A DNA stretch of 64,000 nt from Pohlia nutans (taxonomy: Eukaryota > Streptophyta > Bryopsida > Bryales > Mniaceae). This document shows, piece after piece, positions 1 through 12,500 of the stretch. A model generated the notes under the pieces. That model was given only the letters and a program-made list of their open reading frames with translations. It made no database searches and was not told the DNA's origin. The DNA lies in assembly GCA_022496805.1 (NCBI GenBank), contig CM040087.1, positions 15,955,501-16,019,500 on the forward strand, in the 5' to 3' direction. Position 1 is the first letter of the stretch; every line of letters starts with the position of its first letter. The position numbers were made by a program, and so were the translations under genes.

Positions 1-905
1 AATTTACTATTTAAAATTCTTTTTAGTAGCCTTGTGTGCCGTTTTCTGTGATATTAGTTAACCGTTTTAGGTGTTTTCATGTGTAGAAAAGGAAGAGTCT
101 AGTATACAAGAAGGGGGTTTGACAAACTTCCCACTTTGAGAAATTGTAGATAATTATTTACGGGGAATAAAAATACGGAACAACTTGCATTCTTCATCAT
201 TTCTTCTTCTTCATCTCAAAAAAATTTCACATAATAGAGTTATTTGTAAAGGCATCTGGTCTTCTGTCCTGCTTTTTTCATGGACCAGAGCTAGTACCAG
301 AGCATTCTGACACCACTTCTCCTCATGGGCCCACCCCACTACCCAATTCTTCTCCCTCCCTCCAAATTTTTATGAATAAAAATTTCAATCCATCCAGTGT
401 TCTATTTTGGGTCTACAGTAAGATCATGCCGATCCTCTCATTTCCATTTTACAGGTCAAAAAGAAGGGATTTGAGGGACTTTACAAATAACTCTAATTTC
501 TAACTCCATTCCTTTTGGTCAAATCACCTTATTTTCACCGTTTTTGGTTTTCCTACCTTAACACAAAGCGAGACAGGACTTGAGGATCGTGATTCCTGAG
601 CTCTAGATCCGATGGACGTTTCATTCTTAGTAATTGGAATGTAGTTGTGCCAAAAAAAAAGAAGAAGAAGAAATTGGAATGTACTGTAGAGTGGAAGTGA
701 GGAGCTGCGGAGTAGCATACTTCACTGTAAAGATCCGCCATAGCTCCCTTCAGGTGGTGAAAGAGGTGCAATTCGCCTGTCGTCGGGGATCTTTCAGGCA
801 TCTGCCGAATGACCACTTTTGCTCTGGACGCCAAATCGGCAAGCGCGCCGACGGAGCCCTCCTTTATTTAGGCTGTTCCCAGAGGGCGGCTCAGACATAT
901 CCAAA
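1..905. other. Upstream region of the phosphate transporter gene
   Basis: The stretch is AT-rich up to about 600 and becomes mixed in composition toward the gene. It contains short A/GAA tracts (about 650-672) and no open frame with recognisable protein content. I treat it as the 5' flank and promoter-distal region of the transporter that starts at 1109. No transposon ends are visible here. Confidence 0.5.
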
Positions 906-913
906 GGATATCC
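906..913 (+). promoter_or_regulatory. P1BS-type site (PHR1 binding, GNATATNC)
   Basis: GGATATCC matches the palindromic P1BS consensus GNATATNC, bound by PHR1-type MYB-CC factors that switch on phosphate-starvation genes. It sits 196 bp upstream of the ATG of a PHT1-type phosphate transporter, the class of gene where this site is expected. An 8-mer with two free positions occurs by chance, so the support comes from the position and the gene type. Inference: the transporter is induced by phosphate starvation. Confidence 0.6.
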
Positions 914-1108
914 GTTTCTACTCGCACTGCTCACTTTGTTGCCAGTCCGCCCTTTGCTCCTTCCGCGCGGGACGCCGGAATCACCGGTGCTAGCTGCAGA
1001 TTCAGTCTGGGCGCGGTACACCTCTCGTCTACATAAACCCCGAACATTTCATCACCTGCAGCGGCGTACCTTCTTGCACAATCATAAATTAGGTCGTCAC
1101 TCGTCGCC

Positions 1109-3315
1109 ATGACGGGAGCTGATGAGATTTTGAACTCGTTGGACAGGGCGAAGACGCAATGGTACCACTTCAAGACAATCGTCATTGCGGGAATGGGCTT
1201 CTTCACCGACGCGTACGACCTCTTCTGCATCGCCACTGTCACGAGGCTACTGGGGAGATTGTACTACTACGATCCGTTAGTGGCGAAGCCCGGGGTGCTG
1301 CCGCCGAATGTCGCCGCGGCGGTGAACGGCGTGGCGCTTTGCGGGACGTTGATCGGGCAGCTCCTGTTTGGGTGGTTGGGTGACAAGCTGGGACGCAAGA
1401 GGGTGTACGGGTGGACGCTACTGTTGATGATTCTGACCTCCCTCGCGTCCGCGTTGTCTTTCGGCCACTCCGCCAAAGCGGTGATGACCACGCTGTGCTT
1501 CTTCCGGTTCTGGTTGGGCGTAGGGATAGGCGGGGATTACCCGCTCAGTGCCACCATCATGAGCGAGTACGCGAACAAGAAGACGCGCGGCGCGTTCATC
1601 GCGGCCGTGTTCGCCATGCAGGGTTTGGGCATTCTTGGCGGCGCCACCATGTCCATCGTGATCTCCGCCATGTTTCGGAACGCTGCGCACAGCCCGCCTT
1701 TCAATGTGGATCCGATTGCTTCCACTTCTCCGCAAGCAGACTTCGTGTGGCGCATTGTGCTTGGGGTGGGCGCCATCCCCGCTGCCATGACGTTCTACTA
1801 CCGCATGAAGATGCCCGAGACCGCGCGCTACACGGCGTTGGTGGCGAAGAACAACAAGCAGGCTGCGTTCGACATGGGACGAGTTCTTCACGTCGACTTC
1901 ACTGGCGTCGTCGATGTCACCACTGCCGTCCCCGGAGGTGGTAACTACCTTTCACCTCCCTCCTCACCGTATCAATCGATCTCATGACTGTTGTCAACTG
2001 TTTTTGTCAATTCCACAACTTACCCGATGCTGCGAATGCATGTCACCACCGCTGAGTACAACCCTACATTCATTCGATTCCTTTGAAATTGACGTAGTTT
2101 AATTTCATTTTGCCTGATTGAAACCTCAGATCTACACGTACCAGTTCTATTTTAGCGTCCACTGTACCGTAGGAAAATTGGACCCCCTGCTGGAAAGCAT
2201 CTGTTTGTGTGAAAATGACTTCAGTTTGACACAATCGACACTGTTGATCTTGTATTATAGAACAAGGGCTTTAAACTGATGATGTACTGCAATCAGAAAG
2301 TCGAGGTAAAATGAGAAAATGCCACCGTTGCAAAGTTCAGTGATGCAGATGACCATATTGCGCGTTTTAGACGCTTAGGGGTTAAGAGCTCGGAGGTTCA
2401 GAGCTCTCGGACTTGGAACTTGAACTATAGCGTTGGCGCTCGATCTGGAACAAATGCCGTGCATGCATTGACTGTTTCTCGTGTTGTGAAGGTGCAGGGC
2501 CGGATTTCGGACTTCTATCGAAGCAGTTTCTGAAGCAACACGGCGTGCAGTTGCTGGGATGCGCGAGCACATGGTTTCTTCTCGACATTGCGTTCTACAG
2601 CCAGAATTTGTTCCAGAAGGACATTTTCTCGGCGATCGGGTGGCTTCCGGCAGCCAAGACGATGAGCGCATTGGAGGAGGTTTTCCGAGTGGCGCGCGCG
2701 CAAGCGTTGATCGCTCTCGTGTCCACAGTCCCGGGGTACTGGGTAACCGTGGCGCTCGTGGACGTGATCGGGCGCTGGGTGATTCAAATGATCGGCTTCT
2801 TCTTCATGACACTCTTCATGTTCGTGCTCTCATTCCAGTATTACTCGCTGCGCGGACAACCCTGCGTGGGTAACACCTCGTCTTTCTGCGGGGGAAATCA
2901 CACGGCGTTTCTCACGTTGTACGCGCTCACGTTCTTCTTCGCGAATTTCGGCCCGAACGTGACGACGTTCATCATCCCCGCTGAGCTTTTCCCTGCAAGG
3001 TTACGCTCCACTTGTCATGGAATCTCCGCTGCGTCAGGGAAAGCGGGCGCGATTGTTGGTGCGTTCGGATTCTTGTACGCGGCGCAGAACCAGCACAAAG
3101 GAGAACAAGACCAGGGCTACCCCACTGGCATTGGCCTGAAAAACTCCTTCCTGTTGCTGTCGTGCATCAACGCCGCCGGATTCTTCTGCACGTTCCTGGT
3201 TCCCGAAACGAATGGCCGGTCGCTGGAAGATCTGTCCGGGGAGAATAACGCTGAGGATCAACGAGCTCCTTACAACGATGCGTATATGGATAAATCCGCC
3301 CCCTCTGAATACTAG
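1109..3315 (+). CDS. PHT1: PHT1-family proton/phosphate symporter, two exons
   Basis: This encodes a plasma-membrane H+/phosphate co-transporter of the plant PHT1 group (major facilitator superfamily), which takes up inorganic phosphate. Exon 1 is 1109-1940 (donor gtaact; an in-phase alternative donor lies 3 bp earlier) and exon 2 is 2498-3315 (acceptor gtgcag), joined in phase 1. They give about 549 residues, the usual length for the family, with twelve predicted membrane segments. The PHT1 signature [20 protein letters not shown] is complete at residues 141-160. Exon 2 holds the conserved [22 protein letters not shown] and [15 protein letters not shown] stretches and the C-terminal [12 protein letters not shown]. 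The ATG at 1109 begins a leader that matches the family N-terminus ([20 protein letters not shown]). Codons are GC-rich against AT-rich flanks. No frameshift or missing residue is visible, and a P1BS site lies upstream. Confidence 0.96.
1941..2497 (+). other. Intron of the phosphate transporter gene
   Basis: This 557-bp intron separates the N-terminal half of the transporter, ending in the central loop, from the [20 protein letters not shown] second half. It starts GTAACT and ends GTGCAG. Its AT-rich content contrasts with the GC-rich exons. I see no mobile element in it. Confidence 0.85.
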
Positions 3316-4382
3316 ATGATTGAATCAATCTCATTACATTATTAGCATTAGATCACACATCACCATTTTTTGGCCACGTTCTTAAAACGTGTCCCCTTAC
3401 AATTGAATCGTCTTTCAAATTCCTGGGCATTCACATGCATGCCTCAGCGTTTGTTCCCCATAGTTTCGAAAACTGGATTATTTTGTACAGACATCAAATG
3501 ATTTTAGCACAGTTCCTTTCATGTTGCAAGTAGTCCCTCTGTTGATGATGAATGTCGTCTGCTGAACATTGGCCAAGCATGTGCTTCTGATCTGTAGCAG
3601 ATGCCAAAGAGAGTCATGAGTATGTAGTTCATAATTTTTTTCCTCAAGTCAGACCAAAGTCAGTCAGTTCTTTCTCTCTGCATTATATATTAGTTTTTCA
3701 AGGACTCTGTCATCGAGTCTCGTAATCTGAAAAATGGACGGATCACTGTACCCGATGAGATCATCTACATCATCTATCTGACTATCAGCATGATTTGGAA
3801 CCTGTTCTGCATGGAAGCACTAGTTAACTTTCTGTCAATGTTATTACATTGTATGCTGCAACTACGAGACAGTCCAAAAGAATGAAGCAGAGGTAGATAC
3901 GTACAATCTAAAAAATGGGTTGAAAATGAGAAAAAAAACGTAAAATTCTGAAAGAACTCACTTTTCACTACAATACTAGCTCCCATGTAGATGGCAACAA
4001 AAAAGAAATTTACACTCCTCACGTCAACTAATGTACATCAGTTCAAAACATTCCATGATGCACGTTCAAGAATGTGCTACAAAGGGGTTCAGAGTGTTCT
4101 AAAAGGCTTACAATCATTGTATAGAGCATGCATATGGCAATCCCCTGCAGAAAATAAATTTCGTTTGTAACTTTGAAGTGCGATTCAGATAGATAGTAGT
4201 AAAAACAAAAGGGGCTTAGACAAAAGAAATAGGGTTCTTGAGCATGGTGTGGAAGGCTGCTGAAGAATGTTATGGACAGCTAGATTGGCACAGCATCCAT
4301 TACCAAGTGTTATAATTGTAAGCTGTTTCATGAACTTATGGAAGTGAGGTGCATGAGATTACGGTGGAATTTATTTTCTCTA
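3316..4382. other. Intergenic spacer, nothing recognised
   Basis: This AT-rich spacer holds the transporter 3' UTR and then unique-looking sequence. I found no coding exon, RNA gene or transposon ends. A candidate poly(A) region lies shortly after the stop codon, but no strong signal decides it. Confidence 0.4.
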
Positions 4383-4801
4383 TCAATGGGGGAGGTACGT
4401 ACGTACGTTTAGGGTTTCATTATGGACGACGTACCATTTGCGTTGTTTGCGTCTTTTTTTGCAGAGCAGGAGCTTTTCTCGCTGCGTTTTCCGCTTCAAG
4501 AAGGTCTCGTAGGCCTGCTTGTTGGCCTTGTCGCGCGCCTTCTCCTTGGCCTCCAAGCGAGCGGCCAGGCGGTCCAGCTTCTCCTTGGCGCGGCGGACTT
4601 TGTCGCGGCGGCGGACTTGCTGCAGCTTCATGCGCTGCTTGTGCATCCTCACCTTGAGCTCCACTCCGCGCAGCCGCTTCCTCTCCTTCTCCTTGACCCG
4701 TTGCTCCTGCAGTTTCGCCTTCTTCAGCTCCCGTTGCTTCCGCAGCTTCTCCAGCCGCTTGTCATACGATTTGCTCTCCTTGTCTTTGCGACTGCATCAT
4801 C
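4383..4801 (-). CDS. Exon of an unidentified basic coiled-coil protein
   Basis: On the minus strand an open frame runs from a splice-acceptor-like site (gatgatgatgcag, exon starting at 4801) down to a stop at 4383. The product is highly charged, rich in K, R and E with heptad-like spacing (for example KLQQVRRRDKVRRAKEKLDR), so it is a long basic alpha-helix or coiled coil, probably nuclear or nucleolar. The open frame enters from upstream, so 5' exons are expected at higher coordinates, but I could not place them in the AT-rich DNA there. A donor-like gtacgt at about 4427 could end the exon earlier. High GC and codon use like the transporter gene suggest real coding sequence. No family assigned; low-complexity helices of this kind resemble many proteins. 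Confidence 0.45.
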
Positions 4802-7800
4802 ATCATCAAAGCATCATCAAGCATCTTCATAGCATTTGCTCAACACAAACTTCGCTCCATTTACTGCTAAAATAATACTACAATTATGACACAAACAAGC
4901 AGCTGCTCTACGAGTAGCTTTGACTGGAATAGAACGGGTGAAGGACGAAAATGCATTTGAGTGGAATCATGGACAGAGTCTATTTGCTACAGTCAAGGCC
5001 ATATGCGCTATATTGAGACTTTTTGCAAATTTTGAGACGGAATGCTAGTTATTCAAAAATTCATTTAAATAATAATAATTGAGACAAAAAAAACCTAATG
5101 CTCAAATAGTGATTCTATAATGAATTTCTAAAAGTTGGTATTGTTGTTATTTATGAAAAAACATTAATAAAGAGATAAAACAGTTTATCTTTGAATCGAG
5201 AATAAAAATGAGATTGCGAAAAGTCTCAATATAACGAAAATGACCTTTAGTTAGTGGTATTTAGCCCAAGAAAATGGGTGTCCCAGCAATGCCTCTTCCC
5301 TATGGTCAGAGCCAACAAAGGTTAACCCTTCATTGCAAAAAGAGATAAAATACAATTCCAACCCTGTCAGATCTGGCAAAATGTAACTCCCAAGCAATGA
5401 TAGCAGAGGAGTTCACACATAATGATCTTCATCCCTTGTTGGACCCCATTTTCTACACTCTAGCGATACTGTAGAGAAACTACTAATGAAATTATTCAAC
5501 TCTCCAACCTTAAGTCTTTGCTTGGACCAACTAAAGATAGAGAAACTTCTCTGTGATTCCTTTGATCTCCTAACAATTGCTTGAAATTTCGAGGTGAACA
5601 ATAGGGGGTTGAAGAATGTTATGCACAAGCTCATAAAAAATTATTTTGTGTTGTTTTCATGTTTAAAAATAGTGTTGGAACATCTTTTTTTAAGCTTAAA
5701 ACACATAGACAGTGAGAATATCTTTGTAGGGGCACGGGCAACTGCCCTTGGATACATCTAGTTGGGAGGCCTTTGAAGTTGTTATCTCCTACCGACACAT
5801 GCATAGCCCTCACAAATGATGAACCACTCACAAGTAACCACATATAGAGTGGAAGCTAAAAAAGTAGAGTGACATCATTAGGCAAACAAAATCTCTTCTA
5901 AATTTAATTTCAGAGCGGTGTTGAGACGGCTCTCTATATTTTTTATTTCGTCCGTTCTCTCTTAAAAAGGAGGCCAAAAGAATATGCTTTTCATCTCTTT
6001 GCCTGTGTGTCAGAGCCGCCCGAGTGTTCTAATGGAGAAGCTCTAAGCTTGAGTCTTAAGCATATAGCTAAAGTATTGATGGTAGGATTATTATTAAATT
6101 TTTATTGGGATTCTTCAAGGGCTCCTAAGTGGCTTCTTTCCAATGGTAGGAAATGTCATTCTTTTTCCATAAAGTCAAGTAGTTATATGTGCACTACATA
6201 TCGAAACTATGGATGCACTACTGTACCCAGCTGTTAGGGTCAACAAAAAAGTATTATAAAAATTATAGCCTAAATTGTGAGGATTTTTTTCATTCTAATT
6301 TTTGTGGTGAAAAGAGAATCTTATAGAATACCTACATAATCTTGGAGAGTATTTGCATCCTTTTAGTAAAAAAATAAAACATTTTGTATAAGTTGCGGAC
6401 CTTGACTACTAGATATGGTAGTAGGAATGGAATTGCCAATCTTATAGTTGGAGTTCAACAAATAGTGCCAATAGGACTCTCTATCACTTGGGCCAATTTG
6501 AATACATTTTGTTATGGTTTTAAATCATATTTTGTACCAACAATGAATCAATGAATGGATTGAACCATTTTTTTGCACTAGTTAAACAATATATTGACTA
6601 TCACAACATTCAAATATGTGAAAGGGACTGGGATGGAAGTTCAGTTTTGATCTTCTCAATAATGTTTTGCATACTTACTCAAATGAACCTTTATAGTTCA
6701 ATCTCAAGTAATAAATCTAGACCTCCTTAGATGGTTAGACAAGATTACATTAGAGTTATTTGATAAATCTCATTCCTACTTTTTACTTTTTGTTTTAGTT
6801 TGGCATGATATAAATGATTGTAATTGATAATGCTATAGAATATATTCTATCATGCAAACTTAATTGCATTTAATATACTTTTTGAAATTTTCAATAAATG
6901 AATTTATGGGATTGAGTGCAAGTAAAAACTTCTAATGCTAAATTTGATGTTTGGAAGTGAAGGTGAAATTTAATAACGCAATAGTTTTGTTACACGGAAT
7001 TTTTAAGTTTCATCCTCGGTCACCTTCTAACATCTAGTCTAACCTTCATATCTCATGTCGTGCAACTCTAATGTTAAGTTTGATTGAAAATTGGAATCTT
7101 CACAAGTGCAATAAGTTTACTCTACTATAAAATACTCTACAAAATCATCAACTACATTCATACAGTCATTTGAGGTGCATGTAGAAACAAAAATTAAAAA
7201 TACAAAGGAAGTTGTTTTTAGCTTTTGATATCTATATATATCTTGTTGATTCAATTTGAAATTTGAATTCATAATAACGTTTTTTTTGTATTCTATTGAA
7301 TTAACAATTCACTCATTTGTAAGAAGTAAAAGTGAAAGACAAGTTGAAAAGTGGAAATGAGACTTATCAATTAACTCCATTATTTCTAAACAATTTCAAT
7401 CAAGTATAGGCATTTTGAATCACACCTAGAATCTCTTATTACAACTTTGTGCAGTATTACGATATTGTATTGTAATGCATGTGACGTAAGTGGAAAGGTT
7501 TTAAAAAGTACTATCATCGATTGAGCTCTAATCATTCTTGCTTTAATTTCAGGTCCAAGATGCCGACGTTTCATCTTCCCTCGTCTCTTTTTCTTCGGGG
7601 GTGCCATTGTGTTCCACCACTTTTTTCTCTTTACTTAATGATGGCTTTTTCAACACAGTAGCCTAACCATTTCGTCACATTGTTACAATATGCACCAAAT
7701 AATCATCAAATTTGTTCCTACACTAAAGGATTGTTGATCATACATTTGGCACATTTCTTGTTGAAAGATAAATGCATGAGCTAGATTGTGATAAAGAACT

Positions 7801-9490
7801 CCACCAATGACAATAGAGAAAAATGATCCAATGTATTAAAACGTATATGATATTCTAAATGCTATTATATGCACTCTACTATGATCTTCTCATTTTCAAG
7901 TGATGGTAATGAATACAAGAAACTTCAGTTGCTCTCACTCAACATCTTCATGAAAGCAATTTCCATTTGGTTCAATGAAGTGCTCATATTCTTTTGACAA
8001 TCACACAATTGAGATTAATCCTTGCAAGAAATTATACGTTGAAGATATAGACAACTTACAAATCGATTCAATCATTACAATGTTTGTTTGGCATATGACA
8101 ATGTCACAGCAAGTACTTTTATTCAAATCCCTCTTTCAAACAATCAAATCATTGGTAATAGTGAAAATTATGAACTCTTTGTCCGGGTCTTTTGTCATTG
8201 TCTTGCACAATTATTAAATGCAATGCTTTATTTTAAAGGTTTTAGACTTCATCGAGACTCTATAGTAGAAAACCCTTCTAGTGCCCGAATATTCAGCAGT
8301 TCTTTGATGACATGATTTCATGCGCCTCTTCCCCACCATCACTCTTCCTAGGGATTGCAAGCGGTATTGCCCTCAAAGGTTCAACAGACAAACTTTTCAA
8401 CTCTTCTCATGCCTCTTCACCGACAGTGAGAAGCTTCACCTCACCACATTCATTGCAGGTTGTATGCATGAATTAATGGGATTATCAAGCACACAATGGT
8501 AATCTTTGGAGTATATTTTCATCATTGAAGAAGGAGCTTGCATCATATGACCACCACATATTAACGGTCTTCATTTTTTAATCAAAACGAAGAGTATCTG
8601 CTACTAAACATTACAAATCAATGAAATTTTTCACAGAATGGCTAATGCTTCCACAACAATCTTGCAATCATTTTGTGCAAACTCTTAAATTAAGAACGAA
8701 TCGGGGTATCCAAAATGCTACGATATCTTCATTCATTGGCACTGAATTAAAAAGTTGATATTCAGCCAACCATTATAAGCTACAATATCTTCATTCTTTG
8801 TCACAAAATAAAAAAGTTGACATTCAACCATCTATCATAAGTGTAGTTACTACCAACCATAGCAAAAATAGTGTGATTTTCAAGAAATATCCTTATGATA
8901 AGAAAAAAATTACGAAAATTAGATGGTGTTATAGGCGCCATGGCTGCAAATATATACATGATGTTAAAAAGAAAATTCTAGCTCACATAAAATAAGTTTG
9001 ATATAAGTCACTCATAGTAAGACTCGTTTCACTGGTACCCATATCAGGCCATTGCCCAGTGAAAAAGGGTGGGCAATTGATCCTCTGCGTAAGAAATGAC
9101 AGGCAAAATTCTAGATTCAAGGTATGATAGACTTACACGACGAGGAGTTGTAGAAATGGTGCATCAATGGATTTCAAGACAGGATGTCCGCAAAACAACA
9201 GATACAGTGCTAATCAAAACCTTCACAAAATTTGAATAAAAAAATGTACATTAATCAAGACTATCTGAAGTACCCTGTGTTCCAAGAGTAGCAAGAAATA
9301 TTTTACAAGTGGGGGAATGAACCAGGAATATCAACTAGGACTGCAACAAAAGTCGTCTTCTTGATCGAATGGAAAGTATGCAAATCAATGGTAAATGAGA
9401 ATAAAGAAGAAGGTGTTTCTGCACAGAATCGTCAAATGAAGTTACGCACAAACAGAAAATAAACATACACGACTTTCAAACCTAAGACTC
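4802..9490. other. AT-rich spacer without recognisable genes
   Basis: Nearly 4.7 kb of AT-rich DNA. Short open frames here, such as a lysine-rich one on the minus strand near 7520-7607, have no exon-like context. A segment near 8860-8950 (GAAATATCC... AAAAATTACGAAAATTAG) resembles one near 16495-16575, which marks a dispersed repeat of about 90 bp. Otherwise nothing was recognised. Confidence 0.4.
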
Positions 9491-9523
9491 TTGATCAATC
9501 AAGAGAACTGCGCTATAAATTGG

Positions 9524-12500
9524 ATGCCACCAAGAGGGCGCCGACCGTCAAGGGCAAAGGGGGGATATGAATCTGACCCCAGTCAGTATCAGGCCTCCAG
9601 CTCCACTGATGTTGCTTCTGATTCCACCAAAGTGGGTATGTTCTGTTTCTGTGTGGCGGCCATTTACGGAGCATATATCACTCAAGGAGTGCTACAAGAA
9701 AAAATGTAAGACACAAGACAATGTAAGGTAGAGGATACTAAAATTGTATCATAATCCCGTATTCTTATTGGCAAGTGAAAGAGGATTCAAACGCACTTTA
9801 GAGTGCATTTTTTGGACATTGTATAAATAAATTTTGAGCTTTCAAAGTTCTGCTTATGAGTGTACCCAAAATCAATATGTACATATTCTAATCGTGTACA
9901 TCTTGTGTAATCAATATCTAGTTTTTAGGGTCCAAATCATAGGAAACCTTGTCCAATTCACTAGGAAGTAAACATTACTGTCAAACTACTGTTTATAGCA
10001 AGTGGTAATTACATTTAGCAAGTGATTACCAAGAATTTACCATCATTCTTGTACCCCATATTGCCTGGTGATATGGTCAAGGTTCCTTGTGAATGTAGAG
10101 GCACTCGTGCACATATTTGTCAACAACAACAAAACTCATCTATTTTTACACTTGGTAGGACTTGTTATCAAGTGAAGTAATATTACATGACATTGCCACT
10201 GATGTTTGAATGGTCTACAACCTCCCACTTTGAAAGTGCATAAAAAAAGTCAGAAAAGTGATAAAAACTCAAAAGAGCTTGGCTCTTATACCAAAAAAAT
10301 CTCTCCTCTCCCAACGAAAGCACACTCCTACATATCGGTTCAAAGTGACAAAATGAGGATACTCTACCTTAATACCAACACAAGTAAAAAAACCTTTTAC
10401 TTAATAATAACATGGAAATGTCACATTGAAAGTGATATGATAAACAACATAACATGAAAATTGTGTTATCTCGAGTATCCATAACACATTCTTTCCATGT
10501 TATCTCTAACGGGATTCTTATTAATATTGCAATCCGCATTTATCCGCACAGTTAGAGGAAAGGATGATTATGTGAACTTTGAAACTAAATTCTCACATCA
10601 GTCGCTTGTATGCAGATCAACAACAAAGTATGGAACCGACCAGCAGCGATTTGATCAACTCACCTTCCTCAACTTGGCGCAGTGCTTTGTGTGCTTCGTC
10701 TGGTCTTTCGTCAGTGAGTACAATTATTCATCCTTGTGCTTCATGAATATAAGGTTCTTGCACAAATTCTAACCCTATTATCAAAGGCGTTGCCTCTCAC
10801 TCAAAACAGTGTCAGAGTTCACTATACACACTTGTCCTAGTTGACAAATCGCACCCACCAAGTCCTGAGCGCCTAGGCAGTGAGTGCGAAGTGGCGCCAT
10901 TTGACTCACCTACAGAGTGAAAAGCAACGCCTTCTCCTTGTAGTGTAAGGACCGAGGTTTTCTTTGTTTGAAAAATTCTCACCGTTGAAGGTTGCAATGG
11001 GGGATGATTGTAGTGCTCAAGGTATGGCCCGGGGAGCCAGGCACGGAGGCACCCATCTTGGCGTATTGGGCTTGCAGCATTTCCAATGCCATCGGTCCTG
11101 CATGCGGCATGCTCGCCTTGAAATACATCAGCTACCCCGCTCAGGTTCGTCCTTGTCCGACACTTTTTCGTCAATGTTCGTCATGTTCGAACGATCGACG
11201 TCGAGTGTCGTATTTGATAGGTGTCAAATATGTTAGACAACTTGGATGAGATTTTGACAAACGGGGCCACTACTAGCAAAGGCGTTGCTTCTCACTCAGA
11301 ACAATGTCACAGTTCACTATGTCAGAGTTCACTGTAGACACTTGTCCTATTTGACGAATCGCACTCACCAAGTCTTGAGTGCTTGGGCAGTAAGTGCAAA
11401 GTGGCCCCCTTTGACTCACCTGCCAAGTGAAAGGCGACGCCTTCTCCTTGTAGTGGGTGTGTTGTGTGTCTTCGACGTCTTGTCAAGTGGTCCGACAGGA
11501 CAACCCTGCTTGTTGTTTTATCACCTAGGTACTGATCTCTGCTTATAGGGCCTCCTCTACACGTCAATTGGAGAGAGAATACATTCGTCTTTCGCCATTT
11601 CTGGAGTCTCACCGACATCACCCTGTTGGAATCTTTTTGCAAGGAAATCGACTTTCATTTCTGTCAATAACAAACACAGAATATGTCTGCACTTACTAAA
11701 TTCACCGCACTAGATATTGCGTCAAACTAACATTCTTTCGAAATGAATCTGGAAGGAAGCCTAGGTCCAAGAGCCCTGAAAAAAACAGGCTGTGCTTAGA
11801 TTCTGTCAATGAAACTCTGACATGTTTCGTTGATGCTGTGCAATCCATCACAGGTGCTGGCAAAGTCTTCCAAGATGATTCCAGGTACCATTTCTTTATT
11901 TGTTGCGCAATGCACTCAACCCCACTCTAATGACACACTCCATGATGGCAAGATTAGGCAAGTGAGTGCATTTTTCCCTCCAAAGGAGTGAGTCTCTGTT
12001 GTTTTAAGAGCGGGTGGAGTCACTACAACAGACCCTGGCCGCTTACACTGTGGTCATTATCACTGAAAACCAGCGTATGTTACCGAAGTGGGCCGCTTAC
12101 AGTAAGCTTACACCCGGTTTTCAGTGATTTAAGCGACCGGGATTTGTTGTACTGTACGTAGTGAGTGTAGATTGGTTGTTCACTCATGCAAAGTAACATG
12201 ATCTCTTAGTGGACTGACTCGGGGCGTGTGCTGATGAGGGATCATGGCAGTGATGCTGATTGGAGCACTCATATATGGAGTCCATTACTCACTCCAAGAA
12301 TATTTGTGTACCTTCCTGGTGGCTGGTGGCGTGTCGTTGTTCGCCATGAAAGTAAAATTAACCCTCCCTCACCCAATCTGACTGTTCCAAAACACCAGCC
12401 TTCCTATTGAATAGTACAGTGTGATTTCGTGATAATAAGAAGGAATCTAAGTGTAATGAAAATATTAAAGCTCATGAAACATGGTGGAATTTTCTGTTCT

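Noticed and set aside
634..993. Overlapping open frames upstream of the phosphate transporter
   Set aside because: They lie in the promoter/leader, show no family resemblance and no splice context; the clear family start is at 1109.
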